The notes beneath the pieces were generated by a model. The model was not told the origin of the DNA, ran no database searches, and saw only the letters and a list, made by a program, of their open reading frames with translations. The position numbers were made by a program, and so were the translations under genes. Positions 54,233 to 62,996 of a stretch of DNA of 64,000 nucleotides are shown here, piece after piece (positions within the stretch are counted from its first letter, which is position 1; every line of letters begins with the position of its first letter). The stretch is from Leifsonia xyli subsp. cynodontis DSM 46306. Lineage in GTDB: Bacteria > Actinomycetota > Actinomycetes > Actinomycetales > Microbacteriaceae. The stretch is from the NCBI RefSeq assembly GCF_000470775.1, contig NC_022438.1, forward strand, positions 434,001 through 498,000, written 5' to 3'.

Positions 54233-55357
54233 TCAGCGGCGGATTCCTGCCCATTCGTGGTGCCGGCCCATCGTGGACAGGAGGAAGCGGATGACGCGCT
54301 GAGAGCTGTTCCCTACGAGGTACTCGGCCGGAACCTCCCGGGCGATGTCCGACTCCTCGGTCACCTCTTCGATGGCGGCGATGACCTCGTCCGCCTTCAG
54401 CCCGCTCATCACGATGGCTCCGGCGTCCAGGGCTTCCGGGCGCTCCATCGAGTCACGGATGGTGATGGCGGGGAAGTCGAGGATGGCCGACTCCTCGCTG
54501 ATCGTCCCGCTGTCGGACAGAACGCAGCGCGCGCTGCGCTGCAACTGGCAGTAGTCGAAGAAACCGAATGGCGGGTGGAAGTGGACACCGTCGAGCGCCT
54601 GGAAGTACGGGAGGGCCTCCAGACGATTGCGGGTGCGTGGGTGGGTGGAGACGAGCACCGGCAGACCCCAGCGCTCCCGAACGGCCGCGAGGGCGTCCAG
54701 CAGTTCGCGAAGGCGTTCCGGCGAGTCGACGTTCTCCTGACGGTGGGCGCTGACGAGGAAGAACTCGCCGGGCGCGACGCCGAGGCGCTCAAGAGTGTCA
54801 GACCCCTCGATGCGGGGGAGGTAGTGGTCGATGACTTCTTTCATCGGAGAGCCGGTGACCAGAATGCGACGCGGGTGCAGTCCCTCGGCAAGGAGGTTCC
54901 GCCGCGCGTGCTCGGTATAGGCCAGGTTGAAGTCGGCGACGTGATCGACCATCCGCCGGTTGGTCTCCTCCGGCACGTTCTCATCGAAGGAGCGGTTCCC
55001 GGCCTCCATGTGGTAGGTCGGGATGTGCATCCGTTTGGCGACGAGTGCGGCGATCGCACTGTTCGTGTCTCCGAGAATCAGGACGGCGTCGGGTTCGACC
55101 TCGGCGAAGATCGTCTCGCTCTTGCGGATGGTCTCTGCCATGACGGCGCCGAGACTCGAGGTGTCGACGTTCAGGTAGTGGTCCGGCTGGCGGATGCCCA
55201 GGTCCTCGAAGAACACGTCGTTCAGCTGCCGGTCGTGGTTCTGACCGGTGTGGACGAGGATGTGGTCCACCCGCTCATCCAGTTTGGGGATGATGCGCGA
55301 GAGCCGGATGATCTCCGGCCGGGTGCCGACGACCGTGAGGACTTTCGGGGCCGTCAT
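54233..55357 (-). CDS. UDP-HexNAc 2-epimerase (WbjD/WecB family)
   Basis: 374-residue non-hydrolysing 2-epimerase. VVGTRPEIIRLSRIIPKL, HTGQNHD, LGDTNSAIAAL, HMEAGNRSFDENVPEETNRR and SDSGTISEESAIL are all present. The family members most like it act last in routes to UDP-6-deoxy-L-HexNAc rather than on UDP-GlcNAc itself; the two genes upstream in the operon supply that context. ATG overlaps the upstream gene's stop. Confidence 0.92.
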   Translation of the reverse strand: MTAPKVLTVVGTRPEIIRLSRIIPKLDERVDHILVHTGQNHDRQLNDVFFEDLGIRQPDHYLNVDTSSLGAVMAETIRKSETIFAEVEPDAVLILGDTNSAIAALVAKRMHIPTYHMEAGNRSFDENVPEETNRRMVDHVADFNLAYTEHARRNLLAEGLHPRRILVTGSPMKEVIDHYLPRIEGSDTLERLGVAPGEFFLVSAHRQENVDSPERLRELLDALAAVRERWGLPVLVSTHPRTRNRLEALPYFQALDGVHFHPPFGFFDYCQLQRSARCVLSDSGTISEESAILDFPAITIRDSMERPEALDAGAIVMSGLKADEVIAAIEEVTEESDIAREVPAEYLVGNSSQRVIRFLLSTMGRHHEWAGIRR

Positions 55358-56385
55358 CCCAGCTGTGCCCGGAACTGCTGGATTTCCGGCAGAGTGAGGA
55401 GCAGACGCTCCACACCGGCGACGTCGAGGCGTTCGGTGTTGTGCGAGGTGTACGACTCGGTGGGCGCGCCGTGATCGGCTCCCTCCTCGAAGTACGGCGT
55501 GTAGTCGAGCGAGCGGGTGTCGAGCGGCACGCGGAAGTAGCCGCCGCGGTCTTCCGCCTTGGCCATCTCCTCGGACCCGAGGAGGGACTCGTAGAGCTTC
55601 TCGCCGTGGCGCACGCCGATGACATCCACGTCGGGCATCGGAACGCCGATCACGTTCGCCACCGCTTCGAGGAGGACGGCGACGGTGCTCGCTGGCGCTT
55701 TCCGCACGAAGAGGTCTCCGCTCGTCGCCTGGGTGAAAGCGTACTCGACCAGGTCGACCGACTGCGCCAGCGACATCAGGAACCGCGTCATCTCCGGATC
55801 GGTGACCGTGACGTTCTGGCCGGTCGTCAGCTGTTTGATGAACAATGGGATGACCGAACCGCGCGAGTACATCACATTGCCGTAGCGGGTCACGGAGACG
55901 ACGGTCTCCGTGTCGAGGTTCTCGCGGGCCATCGCGAAGGCGGTCTTCTCCATGAGCGCTTTGGTCATGCCCATCGCGTTGATCGGGTAGACGGCCTTGT
56001 CGGTGCTGAGGCAGACGACCGACTTCGCTTGGTGCTCGATGGCGGCGCGGATGACATTGCCGCTGCCGGTGATGTTGGTCGCGACGACCTCGAGCGGGAA
56101 GAACTCGCCGGAGGGGACCTGTTTCAGCGCCGCCGCGTGGAAGACGTGGTCGCTTCCTTTGATCGCGCGGGTCACACTCAGCGAGTCGCGGACGTCGCCG
56201 ATGTAGAAACGCATCCGGGAATCGTTGACCTCATGGCGCAATGCGTCCTGCTTGGACTCGTCACGGCTGAAAATGCGGATCTCGCCGACATCGCGGCTGA
56301 GCAGATGGCGCGCCATCGTCGATCCGAATGAGCCGGTGCCACCGGTGATGGTGACGATGGAGCCTTCGATCTTGCGTACGGTCAT
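55354..56385 (-). CDS. UDP-HexNAc 4,6-dehydratase/5-epimerase (WbjB/CapE/FnlA family)
   Basis: 343 residues. ITGGTGSFGSTMARHLL (NAD loop), VFHAAALKQVPSGEFFPLEV, STDKAVYPINAMGMTKALMEK with the MxxxK variant that replaces YxxxK in this family, VTRYGNVMYSRGSVIPLF. Converts UDP-GlcNAc to a UDP-4-keto-6-deoxy-L-sugar. First of a three-enzyme set with the reductase before it and the 2-epimerase after it in the operon. Confidence 0.93.
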   Translation of the reverse strand: MTVRKIEGSIVTITGGTGSFGSTMARHLLSRDVGEIRIFSRDESKQDALRHEVNDSRMRFYIGDVRDSLSVTRAIKGSDHVFHAAALKQVPSGEFFPLEVVATNITGSGNVIRAAIEHQAKSVVCLSTDKAVYPINAMGMTKALMEKTAFAMARENLDTETVVSVTRYGNVMYSRGSVIPLFIKQLTTGQNVTVTDPEMTRFLMSLAQSVDLVEYAFTQATSGDLFVRKAPASTVAVLLEAVANVIGVPMPDVDVIGVRHGEKLYESLLGSEEMAKAEDRGGYFRVPLDTRSLDYTPYFEEGADHGAPTESYTSHNTERLDVAGVERLLLTLPEIQQFRAQLG

Positions 56386-57287
56386 GAGTCTCTTTCGATG
56401 GATTCGGACGCGAGCGTTCTGACCATCGTCTCGATGGTCGGGATCTCGTCGTAGCCTGCGTCACGCCACAGAGTGGCGTTGACATCGGGGTGGATGGTGG
56501 TGAGGGTCCTGTCGACGGGGGTCCCGGTCTCGACGGGCAGGACGGAGACGTCCTCGCGGCCGTAGGCGGACAGGATCAGCCGGGAGAGGGCGTCTTTGTC
56601 GACGCTGTCGGCTGGCACGAGGTGGCGGGTTCCGCTGAGCGTGCTCCCTGTCTGGACGATGCCGGCGGCGATCGCCGCGAAGACATCCGTGGTGACGCCG
56701 TTCCACCGGTGGTCGAGGTAGCCGTTGAAGGTCGATCCCGGCTCGTGGGCGAGCACCCATTCCAGGAGCGAGTCGCGGCTCTTCTGCTCCGGACCGATGA
56801 TCGAGCAGCGCAGGTTGAGGAAGTGGTCTCCGGGAACTTCGCCCAGACTCTTGGACTGGCCGTAGACGTCGGTCGCATCGTGGGCCGCCGTCTCGTCGTA
56901 GCCGCCCGTCTGGCCCGAGTAGACGCAGTCGGTGGCGATCTGGATGACGCGCACATTCCGCTCTCCGGCCGCGCGCGCGAGCGCGTAGGGGAGTTCAGCG
57001 TTGATCTTGATGGCGTTGTAGCGGTCCCCAGCGTCATCGTCGCGGAGACGGTGTTTGATCAGCCCGATGCAGTTGATGACGTAGTCGCCGGACGAGAATC
57101 CTTCAAGCAGCCCCGAGGGGTCGTCGGTGAAGGCGTCGAAGAGCCGGTGGCGATCTCTCCGGCCGGCGGGAACGAGAGCGAGATCCCGCACTGTTCCGGT
57201 GACATCGTGGCCGCTCCTGCGGAGGATCGAGGTGACGGTGCTCCCGAGCATTCCGGTCGCACCCAGAACGAGTACTCGCGCAGACAT
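56382..57287 (-). CDS. RmlD-like UDP-4-keto-6-deoxy-HexNAc reductase (WbvR-like)
   Basis: 301 residues, RmlD-type short-chain dehydrogenase: VLVLGATGMLGSTVTSIL, NCIGLIKH, IATDCVYSGQTGGYDE, catalytic YGQSKSLGE. It lacks the C-terminal cupin domain of the CapF/WbjC reductases of the L-FucNAc pathway (about 370 residues). Size and type match WbvR of the UDP-L-quinovosamine route better. Overlaps the dehydratase gene (ATGA). Confidence 0.88.
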   Translation of the reverse strand: MSARVLVLGATGMLGSTVTSILRRSGHDVTGTVRDLALVPAGRRDRHRLFDAFTDDPSGLLEGFSSGDYVINCIGLIKHRLRDDDAGDRYNAIKINAELPYALARAAGERNVRVIQIATDCVYSGQTGGYDETAAHDATDVYGQSKSLGEVPGDHFLNLRCSIIGPEQKSRDSLLEWVLAHEPGSTFNGYLDHRWNGVTTDVFAAIAAGIVQTGSTLSGTRHLVPADSVDKDALSRLILSAYGREDVSVLPVETGTPVDRTLTTIHPDVNATLWRDAGYDEIPTIETMVRTLASESIERDS

Positions 57288-57298
57288 AATGCTCGATC

Positions 57299-58480
57299 CT
57301 ACCGCACCGATTCCAGTGTCCTCTCGAAGCCGATCGCCGCGGACTCCTTGGAGAAGGCGGTCATCACGAACTCGCGCTGCCTCGCTCCGATCGCGGCCCG
57401 CTCCTCGGCGGGGAGGGCGGCGACGGAGATCGCACGTTCGACGACATCGGCCGGTCCCTCCGCCCAGGTGACGCCGGCCGTGTCCCCGACGACGCCGCGC
57501 AATCCCCGCAGCGAGGTGGAGACGGCGGGAACTCCGGCCGCCATGTATTGCAGCACCTTGTGCGGAAGCGCGACATCGGTGAGCAGCTGTGGCCGGAAGG
57601 GGTTGATGGCGACGTCGCCCGCTGCGAGATAGCCGGGCAGGTCGGCGTAGGGGATGACACCGGTGAAGATGACCTGTGACGGAAGGCCCAGCTCGACTGT
57701 GCGCCGGCGCAATTCGCCGTCGAGCTCACCCCCTCCGATATAGAGGAGCTTCAGCCTCGGATTCTCACGAAGGTGCGCCGCGGCTTTCTCGAGCACGATG
57801 TCCAGGCCGGAGAACCCGAAGAAGCTTCCCATGTACACGATGACCTTGTCGTTCGCCTCGAGTCCGAGCGTTTCCCGGACGTCGGGCTTCGCGTCGGCGA
57901 AGTGGCTCAGGTCGACGGGTGGCAGGTCCACGGAGACGGGCCCGGTCCGGCCGGCGAGGTCCACGCAGTACTCGGCCATCGCGGGATTGTTCGCGGAGAT
58001 CAGGTCGGCGGTCGCATAGATGTGCCGTTCGGCCCGGCGGATCAGCGGACTGACCGGGGAGGTGCGGATCTGGTGGGAGACGTCCAGGGCGCGGAAAACG
58101 ACGGGGACTCCGGCCCGTTTGGCGATGCTGACGGCCTGCCAACCGGTCGTCGGGACAGCGTAGAGGACGACGACATCGTAGCGGCCGGTTGTGATCTCCC
58201 GGCGGAGGCCCGGCAGGTTCAGGAGGGGGGCCGCGTAGCGCTCGACGGGGCGGCCGCCGAAGGTCGGCGGGGTGATCAGCTCGATCTCGGCGTCGGGATA
58301 GGCGCGGCCGGGGATGCGCCGCCGTGTCGTCTTCAGGGATCGGCTCGGTGTCACCGGCGCCTCCGGATAGTGGAAGAACGAGACATCGTGCCCTCGGAGC
58401 GCGAGAAGCTCCGGAAACTCGTGCATCTCGTAGATCACCTTGTCGAGATAGTTCACTTCATGGACGAACAGTATGCGCAC
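57299..58480 (-). CDS. Glycosyltransferase family 4 (WbuB-like)
   Basis: 393 residues, GT-B fold. RILFVHEVNYLDKVIYEMHEFPELL at the N-terminus, then YMGSFFGFSGLDIVLEKAA, LYIGGGELDGELR, TGVIPYADLPGYLAAGDVAINPF and HKVLQYMAAGVPAVS. WbuB-type enzymes transfer L-FucNAc or related 6-deoxy-L-HexNAc, consistent with the three preceding pathway genes. GTG 58480 has GGGAGA upstream. Overlaps the flippase gene by 23 bases. Confidence 0.9.
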   Translation of the reverse strand: MRILFVHEVNYLDKVIYEMHEFPELLALRGHDVSFFHYPEAPVTPSRSLKTTRRRIPGRAYPDAEIELITPPTFGGRPVERYAAPLLNLPGLRREITTGRYDVVVLYAVPTTGWQAVSIAKRAGVPVVFRALDVSHQIRTSPVSPLIRRAERHIYATADLISANNPAMAEYCVDLAGRTGPVSVDLPPVDLSHFADAKPDVRETLGLEANDKVIVYMGSFFGFSGLDIVLEKAAAHLRENPRLKLLYIGGGELDGELRRRTVELGLPSQVIFTGVIPYADLPGYLAAGDVAINPFRPQLLTDVALPHKVLQYMAAGVPAVSTSLRGLRGVVGDTAGVTWAEGPADVVERAISVAALPAEERAAIGARQREFVMTAFSKESAAIGFERTLESVR

Positions 58481-59723
58481 CGGACTCTCCCTGAAAATCC
58501 CGGGACAGCGGCGCCCGCCGTCCGAACAGATAGATGAGGTGGACGGCCAGGCCAGCAGCCGGGCCGATCGCGACGGCAAGGCTCGCGCGCTCGAACAGGC
58601 CGCCGGGGAGCAGCAGTGCGAGGGCCGTCGCCCCGGCCGCTGTGATCCAGCCCGCGGTGAAGACGGTGTGGCTGCCCTGGACGAGGACGGCGGGCGCGGA
58701 GATGCAGATCGCCGAGACGAGCGCCGAGGTCGCCACGAGCACGGCGATGAGCCAGGCGGGGGGCACGGGCTGCCCCGGGAAGAGAAGGGAGAAGACCGGT
58801 TCGCCGAGGAGGAGGCCCAGGAGACCGAGGACGCCTCCTGCGGCCAGTGTCAGGCCCAGCAGAGCGCTCAGCGCGCGCCGGGGGTTCGGCGACTGCCGGA
58901 AGAAGACGATCAAGTAGCTCTGCAAGGCCATCGCCACGACGATCAACGGGGAACGGGTCAGCGTTGAGACCAGGAGGAGAAGTCCGAGCGCGGTCGAGGA
59001 GGCGTGTGGCGAGGTCACCGTGAGCAGCAGGGGAAATCCGCTGACGAGCACCCCCATAGCGGCGGCGGCGGCAACGGTCCGTGCCGAGTTCCACGCGAGC
59101 GTGCGATAGCCGGCGTCCAGCTGGAACCGATCGCCGAGAACCGTCCGCGACAGGAGGCCGACGATGAGGACCGCGACCGGGATGGGCGCGCACGCCGCCC
59201 AGGCGAGCAGGACCGGGTCGTGGCTGAACACGAGCGTCAGCCCGACCGAGAGAAGGCGGCCGACGCCCTCGATGGTCATGAGCGCGAAGATCAGACGCCA
59301 GTGGGACGCCGCGTAGAGCGTGCCGGCCAGCACCGCCAGGAAGACGTAGCTCACACAACCGGTGACGAGCGGCCAGAGCAAGGCGCCTCGCGCTCCGAAC
59401 ACGGCGCTCGCCCACAAGGGCGAGGTCGCCGCGATCGCCGCGGCCGAGGTGAGGGCCGCCCCGGTGGCGAAGAGCGCCGATCGGGGGGCTCGCCGGCCGG
59501 GGACGCGGGGGATGGTCGCTCGCGTCGTTTCCTGCTGGATTCCCGACAGCGCCGCTATGGCGAGGAAGAGCGCCGACCAGAACACCGCGAACGAGGCGTA
59601 GGGGCCGACTCCGATTGCGCGAGGCACCAGCCAGGTGATGACGTACCCGGCGACGCCCACGAGCGCGGTGGCGACCAGGATCAGCAGGAAGCCGGGGCTC
59701 CTCCGCTCTCCGCTTTCGCTCAC
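58458..59723 (-). CDS. Polysaccharide flippase-like membrane protein (MOP/Wzx type)
   Basis: 421 residues with about twelve hydrophobic segments; the N-terminal LILVATALVGVAGYVITWLVPRAIG and next helices fit oligosaccharide flippases. Motif conservation is low, as usual for the family. GTG 59723 in a GTGA overlap with DUF2304. It could move a lipid-linked oligosaccharide outward, separately from the Wzm/Wzt exporter, so two export routes may exist. Confidence 0.8.
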   Translation of the reverse strand: MSESGERRSPGFLLILVATALVGVAGYVITWLVPRAIGVGPYASFAVFWSALFLAIAALSGIQQETTRATIPRVPGRRAPRSALFATGAALTSAAAIAATSPLWASAVFGARGALLWPLVTGCVSYVFLAVLAGTLYAASHWRLIFALMTIEGVGRLLSVGLTLVFSHDPVLLAWAACAPIPVAVLIVGLLSRTVLGDRFQLDAGYRTLAWNSARTVAAAAAMGVLVSGFPLLLTVTSPHASSTALGLLLLVSTLTRSPLIVVAMALQSYLIVFFRQSPNPRRALSALLGLTLAAGGVLGLLGLLLGEPVFSLLFPGQPVPPAWLIAVLVATSALVSAICISAPAVLVQGSHTVFTAGWITAAGATALALLLPGGLFERASLAVAIGPAAGLAVHLIYLFGRRAPLSRDFQGESGAHTVRP

Positions 59724-60088
59724 GAGCCGGTGGACTCGTCGTGTGCTTCGAGCTGCTTGAGCCGCAGCTCCAGCAGGGCGCTCTGCTCCGCCAGGAGACG
59801 GGTCTGCGCTTCCAGGCGGGTGAGCTCCGAGCTGTTCTGAATGCACACCAGGAACAGGATCGCGACGCTCACGAAGAAGATGAGGTTCGTCGGCACCGCC
59901 ACGCCGACGACCGCGGAGGCCCAGGCCAGCGTCGATGGGAAGACTCCGACGATCAGCGCCAGGACGCCCGCGACCAGCCACCAGATCGCGTGCCGTTCGC
60001 GCAGCCGGCGCCGGCGCATCATCTCGATGACCACGGCGAGCGTGATGAGGGCGGACGTGATACCGAGTAAGTAGCTTGCGAGACTCAT
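59720..60088 (-). CDS. DUF2304 membrane protein
   Basis: 122 residues. Three membrane segments (about 5-20, 33-55, 64-85) and a charged coiled-coil tail (ELTRLEAQTRLLAEQSALLELRLKQLE). DUF2304 proteins accompany dolichol-phosphate-mannose-synthase-like GT2 enzymes, and one is encoded directly upstream. Function unknown; likely a membrane partner of that transferase. Confidence 0.88.
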   Translation of the reverse strand: MSLASYLLGITSALITLAVVIEMMRRRRLRERHAIWWLVAGVLALIVGVFPSTLAWASAVVGVAVPTNLIFFVSVAILFLVCIQNSSELTRLEAQTRLLAEQSALLELRLKQLEAHDESTGS

Positions 60089-60110
60089 CAGATGGCGATT
60101 TCCTTTTCGG

Positions 60111-60824
60111 TCACCACGACCGTGGGCGGAGCAGGGCGAACACCAGCGCCATGCCGGCGCGCCCGAGATAGATCGCCGACTTGAGCGGATTGTGCGAAGG
60201 CGTCCCTGTCGTCCGCCGTCGCATGGAGACCGGGAGCTGAGCGATGCGGCAGCCGGAGCGCGCGGCGATCACGAGCGATTCGATGGTGTCCCCGAGATAC
60301 TCGGCCGGATAGTGATCGGCGAAGATCCGCACGGCCTTCGGGCCGCTGGCACGGAACCCGGAGGTGGTGTCCGTCAGCTTCGTCTTCGCGACCCGGGAGA
60401 GCACGGAGGCCAAAAAGAGCATCGCCCAGCGGCGTGGACCCCGGACCTCGTAGTCCCCTTCGCCGGCGAATCGTGCGCCGAGCACGATGTCATGGGACTC
60501 CAGGGCTGCGACGAGGCTCGGGACGCTGGCCGGATCGTGCTGTCCGTCCGAATCCACTTGCACGACATTGTCGAAGCCGTTCTTGAGCGCGTAGACGAAG
60601 CCCAGGCGCATTGCGCCGCCGACGCCGATGTTGTATGGGAGGGAGGCCACCAGGGCGCCGGCGGCTTCGGCTCGCTCTGCGGTCCTGTCGGTCGAGCCGT
60701 CGTCGACGACGAGACAGGCGACGCCGGGGAGCTTGTCGCGCACTTCCCTCACGACCTCTGCGACGGAGCCCTCTTCATTGAGCGCGGGCATCACGATGAG
60801 GGTGCGCGCAAGCGGATCGGTCAT
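60111..60824 (-). CDS. Glycosyltransferase family 2 (polyprenyl-phosphate glycosyltransferase type)
   Basis: 237 residues. VMPALNEEGSVAEVV, VVDDGSTDRTAERAE, DSDGQHDPASVP, GARFAGEGDYEVRG and TDTTSGFRASG match DPM1-like enzymes that charge a lipid phosphate with a sugar. No own membrane helices, so it probably relies on the DUF2304 or flippase partners. TAGACT lies 8 bases before ATG 60824 and no ribosome site is seen. Confidence 0.92.
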   Translation of the reverse strand: MTDPLARTLIVMPALNEEGSVAEVVREVRDKLPGVACLVVDDGSTDRTAERAEAAGALVASLPYNIGVGGAMRLGFVYALKNGFDNVVQVDSDGQHDPASVPSLVAALESHDIVLGARFAGEGDYEVRGPRRWAMLFLASVLSRVAKTKLTDTTSGFRASGPKAVRIFADHYPAEYLGDTIESLVIAARSGCRIAQLPVSMRRRTTGTPSHNPLKSAIYLGRAGMALVFALLRPRSW

Positions 60825-60832
60825 AGGAGACG

Positions 60833-60838
60833 AGTCTA
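60833..60838 (-). promoter_or_regulatory. Candidate -10 element for the GT2 gene at 60824 (leaderless)
   Basis: TAGACT on the minus strand 8 bases before the ATG. It would drive the whole operon down to 54233. Confidence 0.4.
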
Positions 60839-60873
60839 TCGAACCTCGCAGAGCGCAGACGGGCACCCGCGAC

Positions 60874-60879
60874 TAGGAT
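60874..60879 (+). promoter_or_regulatory. Candidate -10 element for the GT2 gene at 60886
   Basis: TAGGAT 6 bases before ATG 60886, in the 61-base gap between two divergent glycosyltransferase genes. Confidence 0.4.
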
Positions 60880-60885
60880 GACAGG

Positions 60886-61872
60886 ATGCGCGCAAAACCC
60901 GGACCAGCGGTCTCTGTCGCGCTCTGCACCCGGAATGGCGAGCGATTCGTCCGTGCGCAGGTCGAGAGCATTCTCTCCCAGGACCCCGCGATCAGTGAGC
61001 TGGTGGTCTCCGACGACGGTTCGACCGACCGCACCCTCTCGATCGTCGAGGAGACGGTGCGAGGCAGCGGCGCGGCCGTCGTGCTGCGCATCCTGCGCAA
61101 CAACGAGCCCCTCGGTGTGACGGCCAACTTCGAGCAGGCGATCGCGGCGTGCAGCGGAGAGCTCATCGCGCTGAGCGACCAGGACGATGTCTGGCACGCC
61201 GGCCGGCTGGCCGCTGTGCTCCCGCTCTTCGACCATGCGCGAGTGCAGCTCGTGCATACTGACGCCCGCCTGGTCGGCTCAGCCGGGGAGCCGCTCGGCG
61301 GCACCCTCTTCGGCGCTCTGGAGATTGCCTCCGGGCTCGTGGCGGAGGAGAACGACGGGGACGCCCTCGGAGTCCTCCTCCGGCGCAACACCGTGACCGG
61401 TGCGACCACCGTTCTGCGTGCGGGTCTGGTGGAGCGTGCCCGCCCCTTCCCCGACGCCTGGGTCCACGACGAGTGGCTGGCCGTGTGCGCCGCGATCGTC
61501 GGCGCTGTCCGCTGCCTCCCGCGGACCACGATCGACTATCGTCAGCACGGCGGCAATCAGATCGGGGTGAAGCGTCCCACCCTCGGGTACAAGGTCTCGC
61601 GGGTCTTCGAACCGGGAGGGGCCCGCCAGGAGCGGCTGGGCCTCCAGTTCGCTCAGCTCGCCGCCCGCGTCGATGCGTTCCCCGAACTCTCCGAGGGCGA
61701 CCGCGACCGGATCGGGCAGAAAGCGGAGTTCGAGTCCGCGCGTTCGCGCCTGCCGGTGAATCGCCTCGCCCGGCTGGCGCCGCTGCGCCGCCTGGTTCGC
61801 GGCGGCCGATACGGACGCTACGCCAGCCAGGGGCGCCTGGACGTCGTCCGGGACCTGCTTCGGGCCCCCTAG
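60886..61872 (+). CDS. Glycosyltransferase family 2 (rhamnosyltransferase-like)
   Basis: 328 residues. VSVALCTRNGERFVRAQVESIL, VVSDDGSTDRTLSIVEE, NNEPLGVTANFEQAIAACSGELIALSDQDDVW and HDEWLAV are typical of family 2 enzymes that elongate surface glycans. The stop codon TAG is part of the CTAG target duplicated by the IS481-family element; the original stop is thus unchanged. Confidence 0.9.
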   Translation: MRAKPGPAVSVALCTRNGERFVRAQVESILSQDPAISELVVSDDGSTDRTLSIVEETVRGSGAAVVLRILRNNEPLGVTANFEQAIAACSGELIALSDQDDVWHAGRLAAVLPLFDHARVQLVHTDARLVGSAGEPLGGTLFGALEIASGLVAEENDGDALGVLLRRNTVTGATTVLRAGLVERARPFPDAWVHDEWLAVCAAIVGAVRCLPRTTIDYRQHGGNQIGVKRPTLGYKVSRVFEPGGARQERLGLQFAQLAARVDAFPELSEGDRDRIGQKAEFESARSRLPVNRLARLAPLRRLVRGGRYGRYASQGRLDVVRDLLRAP

Positions 61873-62979
61873 GTGTGCTGCTCAGGGACGTTGGTTGAGG
61901 TGTGACGCGATAGATGGGTGAGGACCTCCCGGTCGAGAGTGGGGCTGTCTAGTTTCCCTGCACTCGATGACTTAGGAGGTCCTCGTGACCCACGCTAATG
62001 CTGCTTTGACTCCTCGCGAATGCCTCCGCCTGGCCCGCCAAGTCGTCGACGACGGCTGGTCCGTTGCTGCGGCGGCGACCTACTTCCGAGTGTCCTGACG
62101 CACCGCGGACCGATGGGCTCGTCGTTACGTGGAGATGGGCGAGGCGGGAATGCTGGACCGTTCGTCACGGCCGCATCACAGCCCGAACAAGACCCCGCGA
62201 AGACTGGTCCGCAAGGTCGTGCATCTGCGGTGGAAGAAGCGGCTGGGACCAGTCGGTATCGGCGCCCAGCTCGGCATGCCCGCCTCGACCGTTCACACGG
62301 TCCTCTCCCGGTGCCGGATCAATCGGCCCAGCCACGTCGACGTCCGCACCGGCGAACCCGCCCGCCGCTACGAGCACGAGCATCCCGGATCGATGATCCA
62401 CGTCGACATCAAGAAACTCGGCAACATCCCCGACGGTGGCGGCTGGCGCTACGTCGGACGTCTCCAGGGAGAGCGGAACAAGGCCATCACCGCGAAGCGG
62501 ACCGGGAAACACGGGATCACCGGCGACATGATCACCGGCACAGCGTTCGTTCATACCGTCATCGACGATCACTCCCGTGTCGCTTACGCCGAGATCCACG
62601 ACGACGAAACCGCCGCCACTGCAATCGCTGTTCTGCGTCGAGCGGTCGGCTGGTTCGCCAGCCGTGGCGTCACCGTCGAACAGGTGCTCTCCGACAACGG
62701 CTCCGCATACCGCTCATACGCCTGGCGCGACGCTTGCGCCGAGCTCAGCATCCAACCGAAACGCACCCGGCCCTACCATCCGCAGACGAACGGCAAGATC
62801 GAACGCTTCCACCGCACCCTCGCCGACGGCTGGGCATACGCCCGGCACTACAACTCCGAATCAGCCCGCCGCAACGCACTCCCGGCCTGGCTGCACTCCT
62901 ACAATCACCACAGGCCCCACACCGCCATCGGCAGCCAGCCACCCATCAGCAGATTGACCAACGTCCCTGAGAAACACAC
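61873..62979 (+). mobile_element. IS481-family insertion sequence, degenerate
   Basis: 1107 bp bounded by imperfect inverted repeats (GTGTG then CTCAGGGACGTTGGT in both, 2 mismatches over 23 bases), flanked by CTAG at 61869-61872 and 62980-62983. IS481-type elements are known to prefer CTAG targets. The transposase has an internal stop. Confidence 0.9.
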
Positions 62980-62983
62980 CTAG
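61985..62983 (+). pseudogene. IS481-family transposase with in-frame TGA
   Basis: GTG 61985 after AGGAGGT. The helix-turn-helix part is cut at codon 38 (TGA 62096-62098, most likely from TGG: VS-stop-RTADRWARRY). Downstream the integrase core is intact: HVDIKKLGNIPDGGG, VIDDHSRVAYAEIH, LSDNGSAYRS and QTNGKIERFHRTL with D, D and E. A restart at ATG 62129 would give 284 residues without the N-terminal HTH. Its terminal TAG is not in the element but in the duplicated CTAG. Confidence 0.9.
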
Positions 62984-62996
62984 GTCTCTCGGCCTC

